A stretch of DNA of 64,000 bases, from assembly GCA_934045905.1 (NCBI GenBank), contig OW203767.1:29820520-29884519 (forward strand), read 5' to 3'. Position 1 is the stretch's first letter. Every line of letters starts with the position of its first letter. Positions 1 to 11,975 of this stretch are shown here, in pieces. The stretch comes from Leuctra nigra. Taxonomy: Eukaryota; Arthropoda; Insecta; Plecoptera; Leuctridae. Below the pieces are notes generated by a model. The model was given only the letters and a program-made list of their open reading frames with translations. It had not been told where the DNA came from and searched no databases. Position numbers and translations under genes: made by a program.

Positions 1-240
1 GCCACCTGGAGGTGACGTATGCCGAGACATCGCTCTGCAAGTTAAGTCAATGCGGACCTTTCAAAGTGATTCTAGACACTTTCATTTTTAATCACACACT
101 TTATACAATAAATACATATATTTCCATAAGTAATACACAAATTAAATACAATGTATAAAGTGTTGTAGAATGCGTCAATAGTAATAAACTTGAAACTTGA
201 AACTACAGTCAGATTGAATTTTAGTAGTATTTTTTTTTAT
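1..240 (+). other. Possible 3' tail of a retroelement
   Basis: AT-rich sequence with AATAAA-like signals near 105 and 182 and a short direct repeat of TTGAAAC near 190-203. Such a tail would suit the end of a LINE that begins left of the window. No coding sequence can be read, so this is a weak inference. Confidence 0.2.
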
Positions 241-349
241 TTTTGCTTCTAACATTGGACACTGATATTGTTACAAAACCGCACAAAAATAATGCTCAAT
301 CGGTAAATCGGCAATCGACACCACTGCATGTCGGATATATCTCTGCCCA

Positions 350-977
350 GGACCCTTATTCTAAAACTTTACTTTTGTATTCGGCCGAGCCGAATCTGAT
401 TCGTCCCGGATCAGATTCGTGTGTTCCCAATTCGGCTGAACCGAATATGATTCCATTTCGTATTCTACAACAGCAAACGGATCGGGACGCGCTATTCTCA
501 CGAAATAATGCATTTATAGCAGACTCTTGTTTTACCGACGTATCGGTAACCAATGAGAATAGAGAATTTTGATCACGGTGTACGGAACATACTTCACACA
601 TTGGTTTGATTGTCATTTGTCATTTTATCAACTCTCCGTGTTTGACACATCACATAACATTCAAAATGAAGCAGGACATTATTACGAAAGTAGGTAATAA
701 TAGGTATATTTCAAACACTTATTGGACGATTATTTGAAGGAATAACAGTAAATATACACACATTAATAATTATTGGTATAGTTTAGTGCCCAAATAACCT
801 AACTTTTATCCCGATCCGGCGAGCAAACAGCTGACGAATCTGATCCTGTCAGACACGAATCGAATCCGGGTCGCCATTTTGAATATTGTCTTGCAGAATA
901 CCAATATCTCGGATTCGTCTCTCACGAATTCGATTCGGGACGAATACGGAAAATTTTTAGTTTTAGAATAAGGGTCC
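350..977. mobile_element. Terminal-inverted-repeat element (MITE-like)
   Basis: The ends are inverted copies of GGACCCTTATTCTAAAA (about 350-366 and 961-977). Subterminal regions are also inverted and rich in GAATC and ATTCG runs (378-425 against 826-945). No transposase is visible in the 628 bp, so it would be non-autonomous. A clear target duplication was not found. A MITE at 48571-48726 has a comparable TTATTCT block near its ends. Confidence 0.55.
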
Positions 978-1017
978 AGAGTGTGTGTATGATAGCTATC
1001 AGACAAGAGACAATCTG

Positions 1018-1062
1018 AAGCAGGTATTGCACGTATCGGTGCTCGCTCACGACGCGTTTCAC
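1018..1062 (+). repeat. Degenerate Helitron-like terminal motif
   Basis: Contains GTGCTCGCTCACGACGCG followed by CACTGAGCG, a diverged copy of the terminal hairpin found at 36000, 42760 and 63500 and in the 61-bp satellite. The CTAG end is not preserved here. Confidence 0.4.
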
Positions 1063-1240
1063 TGAGCGTTTACAAGACTTCGACCTTGGTGACTCACTCG
1101 GTTTCGACGCCGCTTTGACGGGCGTCTCGACGCTCGTGTCCGACGTCGCGTCGTTGTTTGACGCGGTTGTCATTGGCGTCGTGACTTGACTCAACGACGC
1201 GTTAACGACGTGTTGATTGCGGGGAGCTGGTTAACAACCT

Positions 1241-1700
1241 ATAATACTTGATGATATCCATGTTTTACGAAGCACAAAAAGGCGGCCTCTACTTTTTTCT
1301 AATCAGCTTTACCGATTGTCATAAAATTTCCACAGGTTATAGATAAAGAGTAGTTCTGTGTCTCTAGTGAACCCAAAGTTTTATGTTTTGTTTAGTTATT
1401 TCAGGGCAGAGGTGCCAAAAAGACTCATATATTGCCCATGTAAGCACCTCCTCGAAACATAATAAAAAATATTATTTTTTTGAATCACTAGAAACACAGA
1501 TTTACTCTTTATCTCTATGCTGTTAAACTTTGAAGACATTCGGTCAAGCCGTATAAGAAAAAAGTAGGGGCCGCCTTTTTATGTTTTTTTGTGGTTTTCA
1601 ATATTATTAAAATAACGTACTTCACATCACGATTAAATGTCACAAAATGTCACGTAGCTAATGCATTTTCATGCATTTCTAGGATTTTTTTACATCCGAA
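1241..1700. mobile_element. Dispersed foldback repeat, copy 1
   Basis: An internally inverted sequence: the left side carries AAAAAGGCGGCC and AGATAAAGAGTA, the right side carries their complements GGCCGCCTTTTTA and TTTACTCTTTATCT. A second copy with the same order lies at 28348-28820, so this is an interspersed element. No coding capacity. Confidence 0.6.
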
Positions 1701-2611
1701 ACTAATATTTCTGCGAGTATTATCTCTGGGTTCTCTTCTTGGTGCATAGGCAACGAGTCGGACCGGTGAGGGCGCAATGAACAGTGCTTGACGCGCAATC
1801 TAGTGGACGAAATGTGCGTTTTGATACATCTTTTAGCCTTTTTACAAGTGATTTCTTAACGACACCAATGCTGGTACCAATTATCTATTCATTAAATACG
1901 TATCAAAGCATTTTGCTATGTGTTGAGTTGGGAAATTGTTTGCTATGAAGTTGTTTGAAATAGTTAATGTCGGTTGATTTATGTGAAAATGAGTTACTTA
2001 CGAGTTAATTGTCACAGATAAAGTATCATATCATCCCTGAATAAATCAACCCTGAAACAGCTATCATCCCTGAATATTGGACTTTATGTTTCTAAAACAG
2101 TAAGAGTTGCATTTACTTGGAATGAGAAGTTTGTGAACTTGGTGAGGTGAGATCCGTCTTAATACCAGACAAGTTTTTGTTAATGCAGTAAGTCTGTTCA
2201 AATCAGATTAAGACGTAGATGGCCGGAAGTCCATTTCAATGATTCTTAAGGTGAGCTCAACAACCAGTTCTCTGCGTTCATCCAATCATATTTGCAATAG
2301 TGACATGAATTATTGTGTATTTAATACTTCTATATAATTATATTTGTTGACATCAAAGAAATTGCAATTGATGCATCATTCCAAAAGTGTGCAACGCAAA
2401 ATCGTGAAATGGACTTCCAGCAATCTGCCTCTGAGGTATAAATACTCACGAGAAATGTCAGGAAAATGTTTCACTTGTTTGTTCTTTTCCTACATTGCGT
2501 TTAAAGATATGACACTAGAAATAATTGAATGCACGTATGTGTATATTATCGAAACATATAGGTAGGTATATAAATATGACAATCATGCGAAATACAATCC
2601 GAATGTCCCTC

Positions 2612-2796
2612 TCAGTCCTCGAACTTTAGACTTCTGATTGAACTTTCACTGCGTCCTTCCGAGGCGAGTATAACGATGGCCTCGGTCCTTCTGTCAACAC
2701 GTTCCTGATTGTACAACACTACAACACTCTTGCGCAAGCGCGTGTTCGAGTTCCACTGCTGCACCTCGCCACTGGCGAACACCAAGTAGAAGCATA
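2612..2796 (-). CDS. Alternative last exon (e) of a four-helix membrane protein
   Basis: Follows splice site CCTGCAG. Its first two bases complete the codon left open by the exon at 8425-8605. It reads ICFYLVFASGEVQQW, completing a fourth hydrophobic helix, and then a charged cytosolic-type tail ending KFED and a TGA stop; 60 residues plus the split codon. It is one of two phase-compatible last exons, the other being 6772-6935. Its first 67 bases and the preceding 15 intron bases form the unit of the 82-bp array to its right. Only the 3'-most of the 13 repeated acceptors gives this intact tail. The phase match, open frame and stop support a real exon; the protein family is uncertain. Confidence 0.6.
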
Positions 2797-3799
2797 CTGC
2801 AGGACCTGTCATTGCGCAAGCGCGTGCTTGAGTTCCACTGCTGCACCTCGCCACTGGCGAACACCAAGTAGAAGCATACTGCAGGACCTGTCATTGCGCA
2901 AGCGCGTGCATGAGTTCCACTGCTGCACCTCGCCACTGGCGAACACCAAGTAGAAGCATACTGCAGGACCTGTCATTGCGCAAGCGCGTGCTTGAGTTCC
3001 ACTGCTGCACCTCGCCACTGGCGAACACCAAGTAGAAGCATACTGCAGGACCTGTCATTGCGCACACGCGTGCATGAATTCCACTGCTGCACCTCGCCAC
3101 TGGCGAACACCAAGTAGAAGCATACTGCAGGACCTGTCATTGCGCACGCGCGTGCTTGAGTTCCACTGATGCACCTCGCCACTGGCGAACACCAAGTAGA
3201 AGCATACTGCAGGACCTGTCATTGCGCAAGCGCGTGCATGAGTTCCACTGCTGCACCTCGCCACTGGCGAACACCAAGTAGAAGCATACTGCAGGAACTG
3301 TCATTGCGCACACGCGTGCTTGAGTTCCACTGCTGCACCTCGCCACTGGCGAACATGCGATACACAAGCGTACTGCAGGACCTGTCATTGCGCAAGCGCG
3401 TGCTTGAGTTCCACTGATGCACCTCGCCACTGGCGAACACCAAGTAGAAGCATACTGCAGGACCTGTCATTGCGCACGCGCGTGCATGAGTTCCACTGCT
3501 GCACCTCGCCACTGGCAAACACCAAGTAGAAGCATACTGCAGGACCTGTCATTGCGCAAGCGCGTGTTCGAGTTCCACTGCTGCACCTCGCCACTGGCGA
3601 ACACCAAGTAGAAGCATACTGCAGGACCTGTCATTGCGCACGCGCGAGCTTGTGTTCCACTGCTGCACCTCGCCACTGGCGAACACCAAGTAGAAGCATA
3701 CTGCAGGACCTGTCATTGCGCAAGCGCGTGTTCGAGTTCCACTGCTGCACCACGCCACTGGCGAACATGCGATACACAAGCGTACTGCAGGACCTGACA
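2730..3799 (-). repeat. 82-bp minisatellite containing a 3' splice site, 13 copies
   Basis: The unit, on the minus strand, is 15 bp of intron end (TGACAGGTCCTGCAG) plus the first 67 bp of the exon at 2612-2796. Most units are exactly 82 bp; two are 84 bp through a variant beginning ATGCGATAC. The copy farthest from the exon has TGCTCAATGTCAGG before the acceptor, probably the original intron. The likely unequal-exchange point is a short identity between exon TTGCGCAA and intron TGCTCAATG. Open frames of 60-99 codons here are by-products of the repeat. Confidence 0.9.
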
Positions 3800-6771
3800 T
3801 TGAGCAGTCGAGCTCTGCATGCCCTCATTGTTGACACCATCTTGATGGCACCATTCAGACAGATGTCATTCTGTGCTGATTTGTCGATATTTGATAGTTT
3901 TAATGATAGACTGGACTCCGAAGAAATCATTATTATGAAGGTTATTTTACTTATTTCTTTATTAACTAGAGGGTCCCGTCATGTAAAACATGACCAATGT
4001 GCACCAGTGAGGTATGCGTGAATATAAAACGACAGCAATATTTGTCAGCAGAGTGTGCGTCATTAATACACTTGACGTCGTTGATAACCCAATGCGTAAC
4101 AGAATACGTAAACAAATGAGAAACGAAGAAAAGCAATTTGATCGTAATTTATGGTAAACAATTTTATATAAGTTTCCAAATTTACACCAGAGTATTCGTA
4201 CTAAGTCTAATTAAAAAAAAAAAAAAGCATTCGCCGTAAAAAAAAATACATATTACGTTACCATACCATGGCCTGATGCCCACGACCTATTCTTCATTTG
4301 TGATGCTAATACATGGTATCTACGGTTTCATTATATGAATATCCTTTCCTCAGATGTAGGGCGGAAGTATTATTTTTTGATTTTGCGGTGCACAATTTTG
4401 AATTGTAAGTTATCAAGCTCTAAGTATCAAGTACCGTTTCACTGATGTTAACAAATAACGTTATATTGAAGTATTCTCCTACGATGACTTATGTCACCAT
4501 TACAAATGATTGGATGAAGTCAAAAATACTGTTCTCTGAGCTCACTTCAATAATATTGAAATAGACTTCAGTCCATCTACCTCTTATTAAGGTAAAGATA
4601 TTCAGTTAACAATGTAAAACTTAAACATTGGTGCTTCAAACTTTATCAACAGCAACATGAATTCGTTGTCAATACATGACTCAATACAGACCACTCCAAT
4701 AAATAAGAAAGGAATGAAAATAATTATTCTAACAACTTAAAAACTTCGTCGGTTAGTTGGTTTGAGGGTTACAGAGACGTGTGTGTTGATTAAATGTAGG
4801 AAGAAAATAATACATTTGATCGTTTGCTAATTGCTTTATGAGGCCAATGTGTATAAAATCTATCGGCTTTGATTTCATGACCCTCTAAAATAAAGAGAAA
4901 ATGGAAAATTAAAAAAATACATTTTGACGTCTCTTGAAGTGAGAAAGTTTTCTATGCAATGTACTATTTTGAACGGTTATTATGTGTTATAGTAGATTTT
5001 TTACACACTCAAAGGGATAAGGATTGCGTTTTAGGTAAGTTTTGGTTTTTTCTTTACTTAGTGAAAGCAAAAGACGTATTTTTAGACACGATTGGCAATG
5101 ACAGTCCACCATTTTAAATACAAAATAGTGTTAGCCTTCGGCCGTTTTCAATGTTATGTAAAGATTTGGGCAGTTATTTTGTGTTAAACACATTTCTTAA
5201 AAGCACAAAGGAATAAGGATTAATATTTAGGTAAGTTTCAGTTATTGATATATTCAGGCAAATCAGAGGACGTTATTTTAGACATGATTGGCAAGTAAAG
5301 GCGGCCATTTATTTATTTAAACAGTCGGGTGCGCGCGTCGTCCTTCTCACAAGGATGCGCGCGCAGGCGTTCCGCACGGACAGAAAGACAGAACTGGGTA
5401 ACTATAAGTAAGATATTCATAGTTTTTACACAGGTGACCATAAATTTGCCAGCACTTCTGTTATCTTTCGACACGTGAACATTCTTGGAAAGAGCCGAAA
5501 CGAAATGCTTCAAAGAAGCAGTGATAAAATATCTGACATTTCCTTCAAGAAATTTGACAAATATTTCCAAGCATAAAATATCCGTAAAATGTAAATAACT
5601 TTTGAAGTTATCTCTAGATTTGTCAGACAATTGACAAAACACCTAAAATGTAGGTAAAATTGAAGTTAATTGGTCAAACGGTTCTAGTTTTAATTTTCAA
5701 AAAGAAAGGATCCAGTTCTAAAACTAGACACGAGACCGCTTGGATAACATTAGCGTGTGTGCAAAATATCAAATCTACTTGTTGAATGGTTTGATCTGGG
5801 CATTGCCTATACACAAACAAAAATAAACAAACAAACAAATATGTTCCAATTGTGAAATTGTGGCATAAACCATTTATTTATTTAAAATTATTTTTTTTAC
5901 CAAATTTTCAATAGGTAAAAAGAAAAAAAATAACCGACAAATTCTTTTCAAATTTTGTCAAATTGTGGACCAATTTTAAACTCGTAATCTCTCTGAACGA
6001 TGAATCACATTTCTAGTGAAATAAAGGGAGTACAAAACGCCACGGCGTTTGTTCAGCAAAACTATGTTTTGTTGTCTTCCACTCAACTACAATTCGTTAT
6101 CACACACATTCGTTGGACAAATAATTTAACATTTTAGGGAACTGGGAATTAGGACAAATCATGTAGAAAGCTCATATTCACAATTATTAATGTATTATTT
6201 CAAGTATAGGTATGAAATATAATCAGATAATATAATCAGAAAGGTTATAGAGAACTTATAAATACAAGTTTTGAATTGATGTAAGTAATAAAACTACCCT
6301 TCGCATCACTTAATAGATCGTTTCCTTGTGAACCATACTGCAATAAAAGGTGTGCAAGAGGAACTCATTTTCATTATGTATCATGAATTATGATACATGA
6401 ATATCATGAATCGTGAGTTAGAGTTAGAAAAAAAACAGTGATTTTCATTGTAGATAATAAATTTAAACTATTTTCCGCCGAGATTCTAAACAAAAACCAA
6501 GATTATGCACTTATTAAACATAATAAGGTATATATAGATGTTTATATCTAGTTCCCTAAACCTACTCCGATGTTCTTAAAAGCTAGATACAAAAAAAACT
6601 CATATTCTGAAGACATAAAATTGCCAACTCAATATTAGTCAAGAGTTGCAAGTACAGGCATAATTCAAATCTTTTATGCACATTAAAAAGTCGGTGAAAT
6701 GTTGTAATAATTAATAATATTGTTAATTTCTATAAAATATAAGTATTTTCGGAGGCCTCTGCTGGGGCATG
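3800..6771. other. Intron-like sequence without recognised genes
   Basis: AT-rich sequence between the two alternative last exons. I see no convincing exon. Around 5700-5860 there is a diverged match to the Helitron-like family (GTGTGTGCAAAATATCAAAT and a GATCTGGGCATTGCC block followed by CAAACAAACAAAC). Confidence 0.4.
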
Positions 6772-6935
6772 TTAAGATTGCCAATGAGATCGCACGACCA
6801 CTGTTGCCCCTGGCGGGAACATTGCGCCCTGGTTGACCTGTTGCGAATGAAGACATGCTTCCCTGGCCAGCAGCTGTCTTCGCTCAACCTCGTGGATCAA
6901 GCCGAGCACAACGAAACAAAAGTGTTGGCAGATCA
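6772..6935 (-). CDS. Alternative last exon (d) of the four-helix membrane protein
   Basis: Acceptor TTTGTGTTCCAG precedes TG, which completes the codon opened by the exon at 8425-8605. The exon reads ICQHFCFVVLGLIHEVERRQ, the end of a fourth membrane helix followed by a basic, polar tail ending HWQS and a TAA stop. Both last exons start with Ile-Cys after the split codon and continue the same helix, as expected for mutually exclusive C-termini. Of the two it is the one without a tandem array, so it may be the ancestral or main form. RNA data are needed to tell which is used. Confidence 0.55.
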
Positions 6936-8424
6936 CTGGAACACAAAGCAGGATTTCAGCAGTCGCAGAATTCAATCATCTCAATTTCTTAGTGTTAAAA
7001 ATACAATAGCATTCCCAGATTCAGATTCAAATCCATGTTATTCTACGAGGAATGTACCGAAAATAGTGCAACTTTGTGCATACTTTTGTTATTGATTGAA
7101 ATATATCGTTCAAATTGCACGATTGATTAACTCTTCCTCTAAACAACGGTATGACTCAACATTGTCGGAGTTAAAAGTGAAGTGATCGCTTAAGGTGGCG
7201 CTATCACTCGAGGCATAGTTTCAGATCTTCATAATTTTTATGTGTACTTATTGATAATCACGCCATACATAATCCCTGAAAAAATTAAACACTTCTCGTG
7301 TCTAGTTTCTGAGATAATTTGAATTTTATCCCCCATGTTATCTTATGGCAGCCAAGTAAAATCGTGTAAATTTTAAGCTAAAATGAAGTTCTAATTTTTT
7401 AGGGAAAAAAATTGAAAACAATACCAACGTGTGCTATTTTTTAAGTAATTAACCAAATTCGAAACGATTTTCCTATACCTCCCATGTTAAAGTTTTGTTC
7501 ATCCTCAAAAGACATAAAATTGAAAACTCATTATTGGGCGACAGTTGCAAACTACAGGACATTAAATGAGTATTTTATACTTGAATATGGTTGAACTGTC
7601 GTAAAAAGATTTTTGAAATGGTAAATTCAAAAATAAATAAAAATGTGCTATATCGAGTGATCGCGCCTCCAATTAACCCAACCCTCCAATAATATTCTTG
7701 AAAAATCACGTAATGCGCTGCTGCTTGGCAATTACACAGGCGTTCGGCAGATTACGCGTACCGGTCAATGTGTTCCCATATCCAGAATCTCACACCATTC
7801 AATTTCTACCATTCCGTGTAACTAAGGATAGTCCTTGGGGACACGACTTGATTACGCAAACAATGTTCTTGCTGTGAAGAAGTGTGTTCTACCGACTTCA
7901 CTTGTTTTTGCCCGAATATTATTGGAGAGTTGGGTTCAACGCCTCATTCAAACGCGACTCTTTTATTTAAGACAAGTTGAGTCATACCGCTGTGTAGAGG
8001 AAGTGTTAAGAGTAAATGAGTAAACGAGAAACATGTGAAATTTGAACGATGTCTTTCAAATAATGGCAAATTTATGCCCGAATTTGCATAACTTCGGTGC
8101 AACCCTCGTATTTAGTGGTTTAGAATTGAACCACTCAGACAATTCGTTACAGAAATACACATACATGGCGTTATAATAGAGGGCAAAGTGGTTTTCCGTA
8201 GGATAGTCGTGAAGAGTAGGTGCCACCAAATACATATAGGCACAGCATAAACATTTTTGGTGCCCCCCCCCCCCCCCTGGTGAGGGCTGATGGCTTGGGG
8301 CTAAAGCAATTCATTCCTTATCCTAACCGAAAAGACATAGAGGGTTAAAGAAAGAACTGGAATACGTATGGAGTCATTTGAATTCCTATCGGCAATCACG
8401 AGGAGATATTGTGAGTTTACTTAC
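6936..8424. other. Intron without recognised features
   Basis: Sequence between exons at 6772-6935 and 8425-8605. It includes a run of 16 C bases near 8262-8278. No coding or repeat family was recognised. Confidence 0.4.
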
Positions 8425-8605
8425 TCGTGACGACGAGAACTGTGAAGAAGATAATCGCCATCTGGAACCCGTACAGCCCCGGGTATCTGTAAGTGAAATG
8501 AGCGACGACAAGGACTATTATGGATCCGATGAGTCCACCCGCACCTAGAAGCACAGTCTGGACGAAGTACACCCAGAACCATGGCTTCATCAAACTGGCG
8601 TTGCC
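8425..8605 (-). CDS. Exon c of the four-helix membrane protein (helices 3 and 4)
   Basis: Acceptor TGTGTTCCAG and donor GTAAGT bound 181 bp (60 codons plus one base). It encodes GNASLMKPW, a long hydrophobic helix (WFWVYFVQTVLLGAGG and onward to VLVVAHF), a short loop TYRYPG, and the start of the next helix (FQMAIIFFTVLVVT). The incoming phase matches exon 14904-14989 and the outgoing phase matches both last exons. The layout (helix pair, Pro-Trp before helix 3, polar tail) recalls insect DUF4728 or pasiflora-type four-span proteins, but that is a guess from architecture. Confidence 0.75.
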
Positions 8606-8639
8606 CTGGAACACAAGCAAATCTGGAGATATTTTTATT

Positions 8640-8670
8640 CCTTAACGCTCTGTGTAACGCGTTGATAAGC
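8640..8670 (-). repeat. Helitron-like terminal motif next to a splice site
   Basis: A solo, diverged copy of the satellite and Helitron-like end (CTGTGTAACGCGTTGAT in plus orientation) lying about 35 bp upstream of the acceptor of the exon at 8425-8605. Confidence 0.55.
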
Positions 8671-8754
8671 TAGGATTCATGCGGAGGATTCGACCAAAGG
8701 GGCCCGGCCCCGGGGAGTCCAGTACTGGTGAGATCGCTAGGCCAGAATAAGAAT

Positions 8755-8835
8755 GGACCGGGGGGGTGGTCCGGGCCGGTGGGACCCGATTGGGGAGGGG
8801 GTTCCGTCTCGAGGGGGGGGGGGGGGGGGGAAGGC
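8755..8835 (+). other. G-rich tract
   Basis: Contains GGGGGGGTGG and a run of about 20 G bases near 8812-8830 in a locally CpG-rich stretch. It could form a G-quadruplex on the plus strand. The open frames across it are homopolymer artefacts. Confidence 0.6.
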
Positions 8836-8989
8836 CGGCCCGAGAGGGCCGTAAATTCAAGGGAGGGCATGGGTAGGTCGACCCTGGCTGCTCTTTGTCT
8901 AAGCCTCACCACTGACCTGTCCGGCATGAGTAGCCCTTATATATTTAGCATATGGGACGATATGAAATTTTTTTCAGTATAATAATAAG

Positions 8990-9922
8990 TATAAAAGTAA
9001 TTCTAGGTAACAAGAAAAAAATATGCAACAAGAAAATACACGACAAATACATTCAAATATGGACATTCAGGTCTTCCATCCAGGCTATTGCATCAGGAGT
9101 AGCCAGGTTGATATCAGCAACATCCCCAAGGAATGAGTGAAGAGGGCATTCTTCTATATTTTGCTGCAAGGGTCTGCATAGGCGCACCACAATCACATCC
9201 AGGATGGTCCAACATTCCCCACTTATGCAATATACTGGCGCTTCTCCCATGCCCGGTTTGTAGTCTATTTAATCTGGTCCAAAGATGTGGAGGAAGATGG
9301 AAACCAGGCGGGTAATTCGACGGATCCAGTGTAAATTCCAATCCTTTGTGTTGAAAACATTTCCACTCCTCTTCCCAAGCCACATTAGTCTCGAAGCTCG
9401 CATTGCTAAGACTATCAGCCAGTATGTGAGCTGGGTGTCTGGACTTTAAGCGATGACGTGGCAGGTTGTTAAGATCTATGTGAATTTGTAGTGTCATATT
9501 TCTTGATCTTCCCGTGCTCTCTCGCCAATGCGCTGTGACTCAGAACAGAAAGCCATTCCATAGGAGTTAGTTGAGCGGACATTCCCAGATATTAGCCTCA
9601 TAGTAGAGTATAGTTGAACGTCTACTTTATTAACATGAGCACTGTTTATCCATACATGAGAGCAATACTCAGCCACAGAATAAACAAGTGCTAAACTAGT
9701 GGTGCGTGGAAGCACCCCAAAATGTCCCAGCTAGCTTTTGCACATTGTTATTTCTAGTCCTGGTTTTTGCAGCAGTGTTCATAAGGTGCTCCTTGTATGT
9801 CAGGGACCTGTCTAGAGTAACACCAATTCGGATTAAGATTAAGTCGCAGAGCAACACCGTCAAGATTCACCGTCAGCTTCGCTCCAGCTAATTGATTAGT
9901 CACTTCGCTTTACTTAGAACAA
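8990..9922 (-). pseudogene. Non-LTR retrotransposon (Jockey-like), 3' half
   Basis: Decayed minus-strand coding sequence of a LINE downstream of its reverse transcriptase. Recognisable pieces, in several frames, are TSLALVYSVAEYCSHVW, VDVQLYSTMRLISG and the C-terminal LNRLQTGHGRSASILHKWG with a CDCG motif, a usual end for Jockey-type ORF2. The stop lies near 9053, followed by an A-rich 3' region. The upstream half of the same copy is at 11271-11975; the two were separated by the composite element at 9923-11270. Frameshifts show it is dead. Confidence 0.8.
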
Positions 9923-11270
9923 TCTAGTGGAGCGGTCGCTCCACCCAGCCAAGTCGTACTGTACACTCACACTCACTCAACATACCGTAAATGCCTAATA
10001 TACTGAGGAGCAGACCAAACACTTTTACTGTAAGCAACAACATGGCATTTTCGGCCTACTGGATCTTATAATTGGAAAATCTCACATTGTTGTGAAATGT
10101 CTTAATTTCGAGCTATGGCCCACCCCACCCCATATACCAAATTTGGGAACAACAGGTTTTGCCATTTGCGAGCTAGAGGGCCATGAAAACAGTGAAATTA
10201 TACCCCTTCTTAAAGCTATCTGATGATGATTCAGATATCAGGAAACATTGTTGACAGGGCCACAGCCTAAACGGCTAAACCGATCGATCTGAAATTTTTA
10301 CCACATGTGCACTTTTGGCGTCTGATGATACCTTGCCCTTACGAATTTTTTGTGCCGCCATTTTGAAACCGGATGTGACGTCATATCTAGTAAACGGCTG
10401 GACCGATCGGAACGAAATTTGCGCCAATCGATTCAGACGGTCATCTATATGAAATATCAATAGTCGAAATATACATTTACTATTACCGAAACCGGAAATG
10501 ACGTCATAAAAATGAAAAATCAGACTTTAATCACCTCTTACTACAATAACTACATATTCAGATGGCTCATAATGATACATAACATTTATATAAATACATT
10601 CTAGTGGCAGTGATTTCAGCCGCCATTTTGTTAACCGGAAGTGATGCCATATCTCGAAAACGGCTGGACCGATTGGAACAAAGCTTTCACTTTTCTTCAT
10701 GGTAGTATCATTTTAAGCATTATTTAGAACGAAACGCAACTTTTCTTAGTAACCAAATCGTAAATAGCTTATTTTTTTTAAAGGAATTAGTCATTGTTGC
10801 TCCGATATGTGTTATACAGGTGTGAGAATAATCTAAAAAAAGGAGTGATATCCCCATAAAAAACACTCCGTGTAAAAATACCAGCCAAGTCTCTTCAACT
10901 ATAAAAAAAATATAAGAAATCTAAGAATTCAGCACTGAAAAGTAGTGATATCAAAAAATGGGCCAAGTCAAAACTAAATTTTAAAAACCAAAATATACTT
11001 GGCGCATCGTTTTTTAGGGCATATTAGGGTATATTATATGTATATATGTAGGTAGATTTTATGTTTATTTCACATCTGGCCTAAACGTTTAATCTATCTA
11101 GGTATATTATGCACGATGCGCCAAGTATATTTTGGTTTTTAAAATTAAGTTTTGACTTGGCCCATTTTTTTATATCACTACTTTTCAGTGCTGAATTCTT
11201 AGATTTCTTATATTTTTTTTTATAGTTGAAGAGACTTGGCTGGTATTTTTACACGGAGTGTTTTTTATGG
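9923..11270 (+). mobile_element. Composite foldback-tailed element, copy 1, inserted in a LINE
   Basis: Starts A^TCTAGTGGAGCGGTCGCTCC (8-bp stem hairpin) followed by CAGCCAAGTCGTAC. The body carries CCGGATGTGACGTCA and CCGGAAATGACGTCA motifs and GGACCGAT blocks, and the element ends in the foldback at 10852-11270. The flanking LINE gives the boundaries: coding sequence breaks after the residues FKKWR on the right and resumes near the SK codons on the left. Joining the flanks gives ACAA directly next to TCTCC with no target duplication, a Helitron-like mode of insertion. No protein is encoded. Confidence 0.75.
10852..11270. repeat. Long foldback (inverted repeat), type I
   Basis: Two arms of about 160 bp (10852-11010 and 11110-11270) around a roughly 100-bp AT-rich loop. 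Each arm contains ACACTCCGTGT at its outer end, two copies of GCCAAGTC, and ACTTGGCGCATCG at the inner end. The same design recurs at 14455, 41908, 47930, 57055 and 60270. Confidence 0.85.
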
Positions 11271-11975
11271 TCTCCATTTCTTGAACTATTGAACAAGGGA
11301 GTTTAGATCCGTGGTCAGCGTCTTCTCAGTAGCAAAGAGATCTTGGTTTCGGATCGCTAATGCCATGTCATCGGCATAAATAAACTTGCGAGACAATGTT
11401 TCAGGGAGATCATGGATGTACAAGTTAAACATCAAGGGAGCCAAAACCGATCTTTGAGGAAGGCCGTTATTCAATTTCCTTAGTTTGCTTGAGTACCCAT
11501 TTAAGGTTACATGAAATAGCCAATATCGTAGCATATTGCTGACTAAATTGTAAATTTTAATGCATGTATTACTTTTATAAGCTTGTTCAACAGCCACTTC
11601 CTCCACACGGTATCATAAGCAACAGTGAGATCTACAAACACAGCTGACGTTTTGAGACCTCTCTGAAACTTAAAGCAAGAACCTGATCTGTACAACTGCG
11701 TGAAGATCTAAAGCCGGCTTGTTCAGGTGGAATCACATTGTCTATAACATGGCTTATTCTGTGATAGATTAAACGCTCTAACAGCTTATAGCATACGCTA
11801 AGTAGACTTAGAGCTATAGGTCTGTAACTTTCAGCTTGATCCAATGGTTTCCCTGGTTTCGGTATCGCAATACACATGAGCATATGCTCGCCGGCGTAGC
11901 TGCAATGGATCATTGGCCAACACAAACCCAACCACCGCGATAAGGTAGCAGCCGTCGGGGGACGAGCTATCATAT
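11271..11975 (-). pseudogene. Non-LTR retrotransposon (Jockey-like), reverse transcriptase part
   Basis: Minus-strand reverse transcriptase remnants: IPKPGKPLDQAESYRPIAL, then LLERLIYHRI and PPEQAGFRSSRSCTDQV, followed after a frameshift by NGLPQRSVLAPLMFNLYIHD and the catalytic-type motif YADDMALA. This is the order expected for palm and fingers motifs of a Jockey-superfamily ORF2. It continues at 9922 after the inserted composite element. Frameshifts and the insertion make it non-functional. Confidence 0.85.

Noticed and set aside
2694..3676. Series of 69-99-codon minus-strand frames
   Set aside because: Out-of-phase readings of the 82-bp array, each ending at the same TGA in the unit.
8642..8982. 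Pro/Gly-rich small proteins
   Set aside because: GC- and G-run-driven frames inside an intron, present on both strands.
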